From an uncultured Bacteroidia bacterium (lineage in GTDB: Bacteria > Bacteroidota > Bacteroidia > Bacteroidales > F082), in the NCBI GenBank assembly GCA_902800965.1, contig CADCGK010000003.1, positions 62,001-126,000 on the forward strand: a DNA stretch of 64,000 nucleotides, read 5' to 3'. The position numbers and the translations under genes are program-made. Every line of letters starts with the position of its first letter. The stretch's first letter is position 1. Positions 51,151 to 59,237 of the stretch are shown piece after piece. Under the pieces are notes generated by a model. It was not told where the DNA came from. It saw only the letters and a list, made by a program, of their open reading frames with translations, and searched no databases.

Positions 51151-53311
51151 CTTCCTGTGCTTTGCAAACGCTGTTTTTGCATGTGGTCCTTTCGTCTATT
51201 CTCCATCAGAATACTATCTGTTCCATCTTGTCGATCTGCCCGATGGCTCTGACGGCGTTTTCAATCCCAATAGCAGGGAAAACTGCCTGCTATGGCAACA
51301 GCAATCTTCTTCGACCATCCCGTTGGACGACATCTATCAGGTGGTGTATAAATACAAATTGGAAACCTTGGAGGCCTTGAAATCGGGGAAGATTCCTCCC
51401 GAGGTGAGAGCCAACAAGATGGCCAGATGGCTGGGCAGTCGAGAAGGCAAGGAAGCGTTGAACTTCTTGATCTTAGCCAAAAACTGCGAATGGCTGCGGA
51501 GTGAGTTCATTTCGCCCTGGTATTATCCCTCGAAGAAAGATCCCGTCAAGTATTCTCTCAACGAGGTTGCCGAGATGGCTCGCCAAAAAGCCAACCACTA
51601 CGAATTTGGCGACCGTTATGCGCTGCAGGCGGTTAGGGCGATGACAACCCTCATGCAGTATTCGGACATCATCAGTTTCTGGAATTCGATCGAGAAGGAC
51701 ATCCCTGAAGGCTTCTTGCGATGGATGATCTTGTCGTATGTGGCGGGAGCTTACGTCCACCTTGATGATGTCGAAGAGGCCAAAAGATGTTATAAAGAAG
51801 CCAACGACTTGGTTGGACTGTTGGCGTGCGATCTGCGATATCAGCCCGGGATGAGCAGGGTAGAGGAGATGGAGCTGCTTTACGAGAGCTACCCCGACTG
51901 TCCTAAGTTCCGAAAGGATCTTTGGGAGGTCTTGGGACGGATTGAGCCCAACCGTGATTGGGAGGATGATGAGCAATGGGCATGGAGGGGTGATGATAGA
52001 GAGGAGATCGTTCAATTGGCTGCCCTCTGCGACAAAGTGCTGGACGGAGACCAGCCAGCAGACAAAGCGATGTGGGCATACGCGGCCACATACATTGCCC
52101 ATCTGAGGGGAGACGACAAGCAGGCCGATCGTTATTTGAAGTTAGCTGAAAGTACCGTCAAGGATCGGAATCTTGCCGATGCCATCAAAGTGATGAGGAT
52201 CTTCATTGATGCCCAGATCTGCAAATACGATAAAGCCTACGAGCAGAAGATTTTTGGACAGTTGCGATGGATGCAAGGGATGATAGAGGATAACCTAGAT
52301 GGGGAAATAGCCAAGGGATTCCGCTTCTACCAATTGGCTGACAATTACAGCTACTATTATTGGAATGATGCGATGCGTTGCGTTTTGCTGGGTACGGTGT
52401 GTCCGAGATTGGTTGAGCAGGGTAATACCACGCTGGCCCTCCAGTTGGCAAATTATGCAAGTTATACGCTGGTGAATGAGGTGAATAGGGTGGAGATTGA
52501 GTTCTATCTTCCCGAAGATATTGCCAAGTATGGAAGACAGGCTGCGTTTAATCTATATCAATACCGGCATTCGGGACTTGTGAATGACTATGACTATTGC
52601 AGTGATTTTGCTGAGATGGCCAACTCGTTTTCGGCTAATGCGTTAATAGCTTACGCCGATGTGGCTTTGAAACCAAAAACGGAGTTCCAGAGATTTCTAA
52701 ATAATCATTCATACATAGACAGTGATTTTCTAAACGAGTTGATAGGCACCCACTGCCTCAGAGAAATGCGTTATGCTGACGCGGAGTTATACCTCGCTAA
52801 GGTCGCGCCCGATTATTTTGTCCGCACCAATGTTTACAAGGGCGGGTATTTGAGCCGTGATCCATTCAGTGTGGAACGTAGTATGTGGAGTCATGGTGTC
52901 GATGCAAAACTTTGCTTTGCCAGAAAGATGAACCGGTTGGAGCAAGATATGGCATCCACTTCCGATCCCAACCTAAAAGCCATGTTGATGCTTGATTTTG
53001 GCATAGGGTTGCGCAATTCGTTTGATTACTGTTGGGCGTTGACGCAATATAGACGCGGATGCACGTCGTACTACAGAGACGATTCTTGGGAAGATGCGGA
53101 GTTGACCCAACAAGCCTTGAAGCGAGCCGATCGTCTTCTCAGCAAAGCCCTGAACACCTTCACCAACGATGAATATGCCGCCCAAGCCCAGCTGCGCTTT
53201 TGCAACTTCAAGACGGTAAAAGAGCGATATTCGAATACCCTGGCTTGGCAAAGCATTCAAGGTCGTTGCGATACCTACAAGGACTATCATGCCTGGATGT
53301 GGATCCGTTAA
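51119..53311 (+). CDS. Large secreted repeat-rich (TPR-like) protein, unknown function
   Basis: This protein of about 730 residues starts at ATG 51119, which gives a signal peptide (MRYARFIVAISFLCFANAVFA). The ORF continues 19 codons upstream, but that extension is not signal-like. The mature N-terminus is CGPFVYSPSEYYLFHLV. The rest is largely helical with TPR-like stretches (DDVEEAKRCYKEANDLV, DDKQADRYLKLAESTVKD, DAELYLAKVAPDYF) and many aromatic residues. It is tightly coupled to the upstream lipoprotein by overlap. I recognise this only as a type of Bacteroidota hypothetical protein with a cysteine-rich start; no enzyme motif is seen. Confidence 0.7.
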   Translation: MRYARFIVAISFLCFANAVFACGPFVYSPSEYYLFHLVDLPDGSDGVFNPNSRENCLLWQQQSSSTIPLDDIYQVVYKYKLETLEALKSGKIPPEVRANKMARWLGSREGKEALNFLILAKNCEWLRSEFISPWYYPSKKDPVKYSLNEVAEMARQKANHYEFGDRYALQAVRAMTTLMQYSDIISFWNSIEKDIPEGFLRWMILSYVAGAYVHLDDVEEAKRCYKEANDLVGLLACDLRYQPGMSRVEEMELLYESYPDCPKFRKDLWEVLGRIEPNRDWEDDEQWAWRGDDREEIVQLAALCDKVLDGDQPADKAMWAYAATYIAHLRGDDKQADRYLKLAESTVKDRNLADAIKVMRIFIDAQICKYDKAYEQKIFGQLRWMQGMIEDNLDGEIAKGFRFYQLADNYSYYYWNDAMRCVLLGTVCPRLVEQGNTTLALQLANYASYTLVNEVNRVEIEFYLPEDIAKYGRQAAFNLYQYRHSGLVNDYDYCSDFAEMANSFSANALIAYADVALKPKTEFQRFLNNHSYIDSDFLNELIGTHCLREMRYADAELYLAKVAPDYFVRTNVYKGGYLSRDPFSVERSMWSHGVDAKLCFARKMNRLEQDMASTSDPNLKAMLMLDFGIGLRNSFDYCWALTQYRRGCTSYYRDDSWEDAELTQQALKRADRLLSKALNTFTNDEYAAQAQLRFCNFKTVKERYSNTLAWQSIQGRCDTYKDYHAWMWIR

Positions 53312-53323
53312 AATACATAACAG

Positions 53324-53500
53324 GGATAATTGACAATATCGGACGGAAAGACAGCTATTGATATTGCTCCAAAGCTTTCTTCAAACTCGCTTTATACTCC
53401 TCAACAAGCGATTGAGGGGAGAGGATGGTGATGTCGGGAGCATAGGAGAGGAGGAGGTGAGTCAATTCTGGGTTGATTTTCACTTGTAGTTTTACGTCAA
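53324..53500. repeat. Duplicated WYL 3' end, copy 1
   Basis: The last part of the first WYL gene plus about 30 bp beyond its stop is nearly repeated at 63531-63707, in the same orientation. Both copies share ATTGACAAT, CGGACG and GCTATTGATATTGCTCCAAA. They bracket the 10-kb accessory island. Confidence 0.75.
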
Positions 53501-54425
53501 GCGTCTCGTTATCGATCCATTGGGAATCTTGTGAGGCGTGCAATGGTTTGGTGGCTATATAATAAGCGGTGCTGCCTTTCGCTATAAAATGAATTATTTC
53601 GATGGGATTAGGTTTCTTGTTGGTAACACCGATCACTTCGGTAAAAGGATCCCCATAATGTGCTGGTCTGGGAATGAACGGGACGACTTTGAGAACTTCG
53701 ATGTTTTCTATGCGGTCCAAAGGTGCGTTCCAATAATCCTGATTAACGTTTTGTTTTTTTTCATTCGGATCTTTCAAGTATTCCTTTTTTACTTCATCGA
53801 TACGTCCAAATAAGAACCAACGGTTGTTGTGTTGCTTCAACAGATAGGGGTAAAGGATGTATGAATAAGCGTCGAACTTATATGGCTTATAGGTAATTAT
53901 CAATGCAGTTTTGTTCACTGCTTGATATAACAAAGGCAGCCAATGTCTTCCTTTTAGTTTTAGGTTTTCACCGTAATCAATGCCCTTTTCGCCTTTCCCA
54001 AATTCGTATTCCACATGGCTCTTTATTGAGAATTCAACAGAGTCAAACACATCATCAGGAAGCGTGTCGCGCAATAGTTCGAGAGCCTTGTCGAGCATTT
54101 TGTAATCGGAGTTCTTGTAATAATAGGTGAGGTAAGGAATAATGCTGAAGCTCGGATCAGCATACCAATAGGTTCTGTTTCGGTTGCCGCCAGCGGTCTG
54201 AAGCATGTCATGGGCGATGCCGTTTAACGGGTTGTCGAGAACCTCCCTGATGGTTTGCATGTCCTTGCGGAAGGTGTCGCTATATAGGCCAGAATATGCT
54301 GCTGGCGACTTGCACTTATTGAATACCTTATTCAATTCCTCTGCCACCTCTAGGAATGATACGGGTTTGCCCTTTCGAAACAACCCGTCCATGATTTCGA
54401 TTCTGTGTTTCTTTTCGCTGTTCAT
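53355..54425 (-). CDS. WYL-domain transcriptional regulator
   Basis: This 356-residue regulator has a winged-helix-like N-terminus (about 1-90, HRIEIMDGLFRKGKPVSFLEV ... DMQTIREVLDNP). A WYL domain (about 165-225) has ALIITYKPYKFDAYSYILYPYLLKQHNNRWFLFGR, and a WCX-type C-terminal extension runs about 255-356. WYL regulators sense nucleic-acid or nucleotide ligands and frequently repress phage-defence operons. The gene is divergent from the 54623 gene, and four similar motifs lie between them. Its -7 box TATCTTTG (minus strand, 54449-54456) has the first of these motifs just upstream, consistent with autoregulation. A second, similar WYL gene ends the island at 63561. Confidence 0.88.
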   Translation of the reverse strand: MNSEKKHRIEIMDGLFRKGKPVSFLEVAEELNKVFNKCKSPAAYSGLYSDTFRKDMQTIREVLDNPLNGIAHDMLQTAGGNRNRTYWYADPSFSIIPYLTYYYKNSDYKMLDKALELLRDTLPDDVFDSVEFSIKSHVEYEFGKGEKGIDYGENLKLKGRHWLPLLYQAVNKTALIITYKPYKFDAYSYILYPYLLKQHNNRWFLFGRIDEVKKEYLKDPNEKKQNVNQDYWNAPLDRIENIEVLKVVPFIPRPAHYGDPFTEVIGVTNKKPNPIEIIHFIAKGSTAYYIATKPLHASQDSQWIDNETLDVKLQVKINPELTHLLLSYAPDITILSPQSLVEEYKASLKKALEQYQ

Positions 54426-54463
54426 TGTTTGTTATTGTTAAGATGCTGCAAAGATAAAATAAA

Positions 54464-54580
54464 TATTGTCACGATAATATTGAAAATCGAAAATAATATA
54501 AATAATTTATAATCAAAATACTATATCGTGATATAGTAATATCACAATAAACATTTTGCTAAAAGTATTGTCACGTTAAA
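54464..54580. promoter_or_regulatory. Four-copy operator array, TATTGTCACGATAA-like
   Basis: The copies are TATTGTCACGATAATA (54464-54479), CTATATCGTGATATAG (54521-54536, near-perfect palindrome), TAATATCACAATAA (54537-54550) and TATTGTCACGTTAAA (54566-54580). The first lies in the WYL promoter and the last in the promoter of the divergent gene. Probably bound by the WYL regulator (inference). Confidence 0.6.
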
Positions 54581-54597
54581 TAAACGTCATATCTTTG
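54568..54597 (+). promoter_or_regulatory. Consensus promoter of the 54623 gene
   Basis: TTG at 54568-54570, exactly 19 bp, then TATCTTTG at 54590-54597 is the best Bacteroidota-type promoter in the window. The palindrome ACGTTAAATAAACGT lies inside the spacer. Confidence 0.75.
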
Positions 54598-54622
54598 CAT
54601 CCGAATTCAAAACCGAAACAGG

Positions 54623-55201
54623 ATGACCGAAACCCAAAACAATAAGAACATGAAAAAAGAACAAAGATTCATCAAGTCGGTGATCCGCAGGTTGGGCAAG
54701 GTGGGTTTTGAGTGCCACGAAGAGTTGGATCTTCTTAAAATAAAGAAAGGTGAGAAAATTTTTGAGGCAGAGATCCAGCGTGATGAACATAGCGGAAAAC
54801 ATCGTGTGCAATTCTACTATGAGTTCACTTTTGAAAGTATGGAGCGACTCACCAAAGACGGCTTGCTCAACCTGGCTTCAGAGAGCAACAACCACAGCCC
54901 CTATACCACCACGCATTTTTGGGACGACAGTTTCAGCTGCCGGGTGGAAACATTGGTGGGTAGCTCCAAAGAGTTTGTTGCCGAGTTGGATTTTGCCATC
55001 CGTCAGATTGGTGAAACCCATAGAGCGATGGAAGAAAGCTACCCTATGTTCCAATGTATATTCCTGAAGCAGCCTGAACGTCGGCCCATCGGCTTCTTAA
55101 CCGATCGCTACCATGAGGAAGAAAAACGGGAAATGTACAAATTGGCTGCACAAGCCAGGCCTACTTTTGCAAACGAAACAAACGTAAACACGAACCATTA
55201 A
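54623..55201 (+). CDS. Unknown protein, YbjN-like fold suspected
   Basis: I do not recognise this 192-residue protein with certainty. An N-terminal helix (KEQRFIKSVIRRLGKVGFEC) is followed by strands LLKIKKGEKIFEAEIQRDEH and HRVQFYYEFTFESMERL. A helix and then a strand pair and a long C-terminal helix (KEFVAELDFAIRQIGETHRAME) come next. That helix-beta-helix order, including the phrase LLNLASESNN, resembles YbjN/T3S-chaperone-like proteins such as the one at 1376-1759. No enzyme motif is seen. It has its own strong promoter with operator-like repeats, is divergent from the WYL regulator and is followed after 12 bp by the retropepsin-like gene; the two are probably one operon. Confidence 0.7.
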   Translation: MTETQNNKNMKKEQRFIKSVIRRLGKVGFECHEELDLLKIKKGEKIFEAEIQRDEHSGKHRVQFYYEFTFESMERLTKDGLLNLASESNNHSPYTTTHFWDDSFSCRVETLVGSSKEFVAELDFAIRQIGETHRAMEESYPMFQCIFLKQPERRPIGFLTDRYHEEEKREMYKLAAQARPTFANETNVNTNH

Positions 55202-55213
55202 AACAAAACCACC

Positions 55214-55639
55214 ATGAAACAATCAATCGCCCACGGAATCGAAAAAACAGGCTTGCCTTTCATCAAATTAAACTGCCAAGGAAAGCAAGTTCTGTTCCTA
55301 CTCGACACTGGATCCACCGAGAACCACCTCATGGCATACACTTACCTCTATTTCAAGGAGCATTTCCCAGATGTTATCGCCGACTTGACGACAGAGAAGC
55401 CTGTTGTTACTGCCGGTGTCAATGGAGAGTTTGAAAGCAGGGCATGCTCATTTGGTTTCAATATAGACAACCACTCATATAAGGAGCCTTTCCTCATCAT
55501 ACCCCACCCCGAAGTCTTTGCAATCTTTTCTGAACAGTTAAGTGTTCTTGTCGGAGGCATCTTAGGGAGCCGTTTCTTGAGGAAGTATGGCATCATCATC
55601 GACTATCAGAAGAACATCGTTTATACGAACCGCATTTAA
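55214..55639 (+). CDS. Retropepsin-like aspartic protease
   Basis: This 141-residue protein has the single-domain retropepsin layout. The catalytic motif LFLLDTGSTENHL lies near 30-42 (DTGS), the flap region has TAGVNGEFESRACSFGF, and the hydrophobic-glycine motif GGILGSRFLRKYGIIIDYQKN is near 113-133. Such proteins act as dimers. No transmembrane anchor or signal peptide is present, so it is likely cytosolic. Its target is unknown; its position behind the 54623 gene suggests processing or quality control of a partner in this locus (inference). The spacer after it (133 bp) contains a TACATTTG box at 55728-55735 that may drive the ATPase operon. Confidence 0.85.
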   Translation: MKQSIAHGIEKTGLPFIKLNCQGKQVLFLLDTGSTENHLMAYTYLYFKEHFPDVIADLTTEKPVVTAGVNGEFESRACSFGFNIDNHSYKEPFLIIPHPEVFAIFSEQLSVLVGGILGSRFLRKYGIIIDYQKNIVYTNRI

Positions 55640-55727
55640 TGACCAAAGCCAGAATTGATAAGGAAGCTTCAATCACAGAAAAAAAAGTTGCAAGGTTGCA
55701 ATCAGTGAAACCAAACTAAATAATAAT

Positions 55728-55735
55728 TACATTTG
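55728..55735 (+). promoter_or_regulatory. Candidate -7 box of the ATPase operon
   Basis: TACATTTG fits TAnnTTTG and lies 37 bp before the ATPase ATG; a matching -33 element is not clear. Confidence 0.45.
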
Positions 55736-55772
55736 CGTCAGTAATCTAAAGCCACAATAAACTCTATAAACA

Positions 55773-57752
55773 ATGAAAACAAAACTTGGCATAAAGAATT
55801 TCAGGGTGTTTGATGAAAACGGTGTCACTTTAGAATTGAATCCAATAACTATTCTAACAGGAGCTAATAGTTCCGGAAAAAGTTCCATTGTGAAAGCCAT
55901 TTTGTTATTGGATTCGTTCTTGAAACAAGTAAAGAACGATGTCGTCAATGGCCAACTAATTACATTGAAGAACTACAAACTAGATTTTTACCGATATCCT
56001 ATCAGCACATTGGGTAAATTTGACACAGTGGTGCATGCAGGATCCCCTAACAGAACCATCACAATTGAGTATGAAACCTATTCATTGATGATTTCAGAAA
56101 CGGTTTTTGTTCGGCTTATCTTTTCTTCAGACGAGAATGATGTGTTAAACAATGGCTACTTACATAATATCACATTATCTACTTCCGAAGGTTGTTTCTT
56201 TAGTTCTGATAGAACAGAAGGCAATAAATGCAATCTAAATATCATTAAAGATGCAGGTATTGACTTCCTGTTATTTGAATACATCATCTGGCAAACATCG
56301 GTTGAGTGTTCAAAGGCCAACTACAAATCATTAATGAAAGTTGTTGATTACGAAATCAAAAAAAGCGCTAGCAACAATGTCAAGCAATACATAGGATCAC
56401 ATTTTGAACAGGGAGATTACAAAAAGCCAATCATTATTCAACATCAACAAAAACCAGATATTGTTTCCTGGACCAAGAAAAATACTTCTCTGTATTATAT
56501 CCCCGTACTAAAGATAATTGATCAAATAAAAAAAGAAGATATTCTAAAATGGGCAGAAGAGAACCTCCTTCAAAACAGTTCTCGTAAAGAACAAATATTT
56601 ACAAAAAGAATACTTAAAGATTTTGTTACATCCGAATTCTCTCTATTTAGCGATTATTTTGCTAAAAATGAGAGCCTCCACTTAGACAATTTTGCCATTA
56701 GAATCCCCATTGATCTTTCTGACATTGTATTGTCAAGATTTTCCCTTCGAACAAGTGAAGAAAATGATGAAATTGTTTTGAATAACACAGAGATTGATTT
56801 TGAAGAATTCTATGATGTAATAATGAAGTGGAATAGAAATATTATTAAGGATGATAATACGGACAATCCTTTTTATACTTATAGCGAGCATGTATTTGGA
56901 AGATCTGGAGCAGTTGCTAATCATTTTATAAACGACTTGTTGTATTCTTTTGTGTCTAAGTTAATAGAGGAATCTCTTTGTCCGGATTGGTGTGGAAAAA
57001 TCAAATATGTCAGCTCAGCACAAGCAGAAATCAAGAGACTATATACTCTTGAAACCAAAGATCTGTTTTCTGAATCGATTGAAGAATATCTTGAATTAAT
57101 GAGAGTAAATAACCCCTCAAAGGGCTATTATAAGCGATATGAATCAGATAAGTTTATTAATCGATGGTTGGGTAAAAAAGGGTTTAATATCGGGAAATAC
57201 CTATCAGTCTCCCCTCTCGAGGAAGGAATCGGCGTACAACTTCGTTTGCACAAAACCAGGCAAGATAAGAAAGGATGTCTCCTAGCTGACGAAGGATATG
57301 GAATAACCCAATTGATTTCTATTCTTTTGCAAGTAGCAAACGCTATACTTTCAGCAGCAGATGAAACATTTTATAATGAAGAGGACTCTCCAACGTTCCA
57401 TTACCAAAACCGAACCATTGCAATTGAAGAACCCGAAATCCGCCTGCATCCAAACTATCAATCCAAATTAGCTGATTTATTTTTGGAGGCATACGAAAAG
57501 TACAATATCCACTTTATCATTGAGACTCACAGCGAGTATTTGATTAGAAAGAGCCAGGTGTTGGTCTCAAAGATGGGCTTTCAATCAAATTTGGAATCAG
57601 ACAGCAACAGTCCTTTCAGAACCTATTATGTTCCAGAAGACGGGAAACCTTATTCATTAGGATATCGTAAAGATGGTAAGTTTGCAGAAGATTTTGGCTC
57701 CGGGTTTTATGATGAAGCAATAAACCAGACAATTAAATTATTGCAATCATGA
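55773..57752 (+). CDS. AAA ATPase, DUF3696-type (RecF/SMC/OLD-like)
   Basis: This 659-residue ABC/SMC-type ATPase has an N-terminal Walker A ILTGANSSGKSS (27-38) after the strand LGIKNFRVFDENG, and a long divergent middle domain (about 90-440). It has a YVSSAQAEIKRLYTLETKD segment near 410, a signature-like ADEGYGITQLISIL (507-520), Walker B TIAIEEPEIRLHP (about 548-560) and a switch histidine in IETHSEYLIR (about 583-592). The C-terminal GKPYSLGYRKDGKFAEDFGSGF region is the DUF3696 tail. No TOPRIM nuclease domain is fused, unlike OLD proteins. Such ATPases usually act with a separate effector; the next gene overlaps it by 4 bp (ATGA). The gene is markedly A+T-rich compared with the core genes. 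Confidence 0.88.
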   Translation: MKTKLGIKNFRVFDENGVTLELNPITILTGANSSGKSSIVKAILLLDSFLKQVKNDVVNGQLITLKNYKLDFYRYPISTLGKFDTVVHAGSPNRTITIEYETYSLMISETVFVRLIFSSDENDVLNNGYLHNITLSTSEGCFFSSDRTEGNKCNLNIIKDAGIDFLLFEYIIWQTSVECSKANYKSLMKVVDYEIKKSASNNVKQYIGSHFEQGDYKKPIIIQHQQKPDIVSWTKKNTSLYYIPVLKIIDQIKKEDILKWAEENLLQNSSRKEQIFTKRILKDFVTSEFSLFSDYFAKNESLHLDNFAIRIPIDLSDIVLSRFSLRTSEENDEIVLNNTEIDFEEFYDVIMKWNRNIIKDDNTDNPFYTYSEHVFGRSGAVANHFINDLLYSFVSKLIEESLCPDWCGKIKYVSSAQAEIKRLYTLETKDLFSESIEEYLELMRVNNPSKGYYKRYESDKFINRWLGKKGFNIGKYLSVSPLEEGIGVQLRLHKTRQDKKGCLLADEGYGITQLISILLQVANAILSAADETFYNEEDSPTFHYQNRTIAIEEPEIRLHPNYQSKLADLFLEAYEKYNIHFIIETHSEYLIRKSQVLVSKMGFQSNLESDSNSPFRTYYVPEDGKPYSLGYRKDGKFAEDFGSGFYDEAINQTIKLLQS

Positions 57753-58843
57753 GAGCTTATATAGATATTGAAAATCTCCGATCTTTTATCGCATCACGCG
57801 AGAATGAGCAATACAAAGACTGCTATGAAGATTGCTTTCGATTGTTACAACGTCAACTAAGTATAGTATGGAATTTTACAACCGATTCTTTTTTTAAAGA
57901 TGAAGAAACTCGAAAGAAATACAAAGAAACACTGGATTTCTTGCATGGTTTTTCGCCTACAAATCGAGGCTGGAGTGAAGACAAAGACACCTATTCTCCA
58001 AAACTATTTCCCGCCAGACCCATCAAGTCAAATGCCGCTAATCAATTTAAAGACATCGAGGATCATTCCGCTATTTTTTTGATTAATGATGAAAAAACAA
58101 TTTTATTCAAAGAAAAAGGATTATATTTAGTAGGGCAATTAGGAGAAGAATTAAACACAATAAAGCGATTGTTTTGCGGTAAAGACTATGATTTTAACCA
58201 TTTATACAACATCCATGACTCCTGTTCTTTTCCGAACTGGGAACAACTCGAAAAAGACAAGCTGACCCTTCCCCTTTCTGACATTATCATTATGGACAGA
58301 TACATTGGCTCACAGGAAGAACTTATGGAATACAATCTGTTCAAAATAATTGAAGTATTGGTAAAGAATGTAAAAGGAGAGGTTAATTTGGTATTATTCT
58401 GTAACAAAACAAATAGTTTTAAAGACAAAGACACCGGGAAAACAGTCACAAAAACACCTGAATGGAATACTATTTTAGATAATATCTTTAATTTGTTAAA
58501 AGAAAAAACTGGTTTTACTGGCAATGTTACAATTGTATTCTTTCCAAAAGAAGATAAAAAAAATAATGACAAGCCCAAAAACGCCGATCATGATCGTATT
58601 ATCTTTACAAATTATATGATGTACACATCAGGAGACTCTTTTTGTTACTATAATAGTAAAGGAGAAATGATTTCATCTGGAATTAAGTTGGATGTTTATA
58701 GTTTAGCAAAAAAAAGCAATTATGATTTTGCCAGGTCTTTTCTTTTGCAAGCACAAATGATACTCGAAAAAGTAAAAGAGTTAAATAACGAGGATATGAT
58801 TTTAGGAAAAGGAAAAGCAAAATCCAATTATTTAAAGTTTTAA
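57749..58843 (+). CDS. Unknown partner of the AAA ATPase, HDR...TNY motif
   Basis: I do not recognise this 364-residue protein. The N-terminus (MRAYIDIENLRSFIASREN) is followed by helical charged sequence, then strands (AIFLINDEKTILF, IIIMDRYIGSQEEL, EVNLVLFCNK, VTIVFFPKED). Near residue 281 it reads NADHDRIIFTNYMMYTSGDSF, then YYNSKGEMISSGIKLDVYSL. The HDR-I-x-x-TNY arrangement recalls the HDR...DNGW motif of MIT C-terminal/phospholipase-D-like domains, but that is a resemblance, not an assignment. The start lies within the ATPase stop, so it is a translationally coupled effector or adaptor candidate. A short helical gene follows after 2 bp. It shares the A+T-rich composition of the ATPase. 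Confidence 0.75.
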   Translation: MRAYIDIENLRSFIASRENEQYKDCYEDCFRLLQRQLSIVWNFTTDSFFKDEETRKKYKETLDFLHGFSPTNRGWSEDKDTYSPKLFPARPIKSNAANQFKDIEDHSAIFLINDEKTILFKEKGLYLVGQLGEELNTIKRLFCGKDYDFNHLYNIHDSCSFPNWEQLEKDKLTLPLSDIIIMDRYIGSQEELMEYNLFKIIEVLVKNVKGEVNLVLFCNKTNSFKDKDTGKTVTKTPEWNTILDNIFNLLKEKTGFTGNVTIVFFPKEDKKNNDKPKNADHDRIIFTNYMMYTSGDSFCYYNSKGEMISSGIKLDVYSLAKKSNYDFARSFLLQAQMILEKVKELNNEDMILGKGKAKSNYLKF

Positions 58844-58845
58844 CT

Positions 58846-59169
58846 ATGAATGAGATACAAGAACTACTAGCCAAGCTTTTATTGCTTCAGAACAATGAGA
58901 CACGCAATCTCACGGAACTTGGAAGCAGAATAAAAACATCCATGGATGCAGGAAGCGTATTGGATTTCCGCGCACGTTGCTTGAATGCCAAGTTCTTATT
59001 AGAAAGCAATATCGTTAGATGCAGGTCAAATATTGAAAATAATACTTGGGTATCGCAATGCAATTATCTTATTAATGCATGCCAACTGACATTGCTGAAG
59101 TTTTCTCAAGAAACCATCGTTGAATGGCTCCAATCAAGCTATTTCAAAAACAACAAAACACTTTTTTGA
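58846..59169 (+). CDS. Small helical protein in the ATPase operon
   Basis: This 107-residue protein appears wholly alpha-helical (NEIQELLAKLLLLQNNETRN, SVLDFRARCLNAKFLLESNI, CNYLINACQLTLLKFSQETI). Three cysteines are spread through it. It has no recognised family. It starts 2 bp after the stop of the HDR-motif gene, so it is very probably the third cistron of the ATPase operon; a role as inhibitor, immunity factor or assembly factor of the pair is a guess. A 68-bp spacer separates it from the Sel1-repeat gene. Confidence 0.65.
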   Translation: MNEIQELLAKLLLLQNNETRNLTELGSRIKTSMDAGSVLDFRARCLNAKFLLESNIVRCRSNIENNTWVSQCNYLINACQLTLLKFSQETIVEWLQSSYFKNNKTLF

Positions 59170-59237
59170 CAACCGTATTAAAGAAAAGTTTTTTTCGAAA
59201 CAATTACCAACCCTAACAACTTAAAAGCCAATCAAAC

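Noticed and set aside
57749..58843. Calling the ATPase partner a TOPRIM/DUF4435 protein, making the pair PARIS
   Set aside because: The acidic TOPRIM motifs are not seen and the HDR...TNY core is not part of DUF4435.
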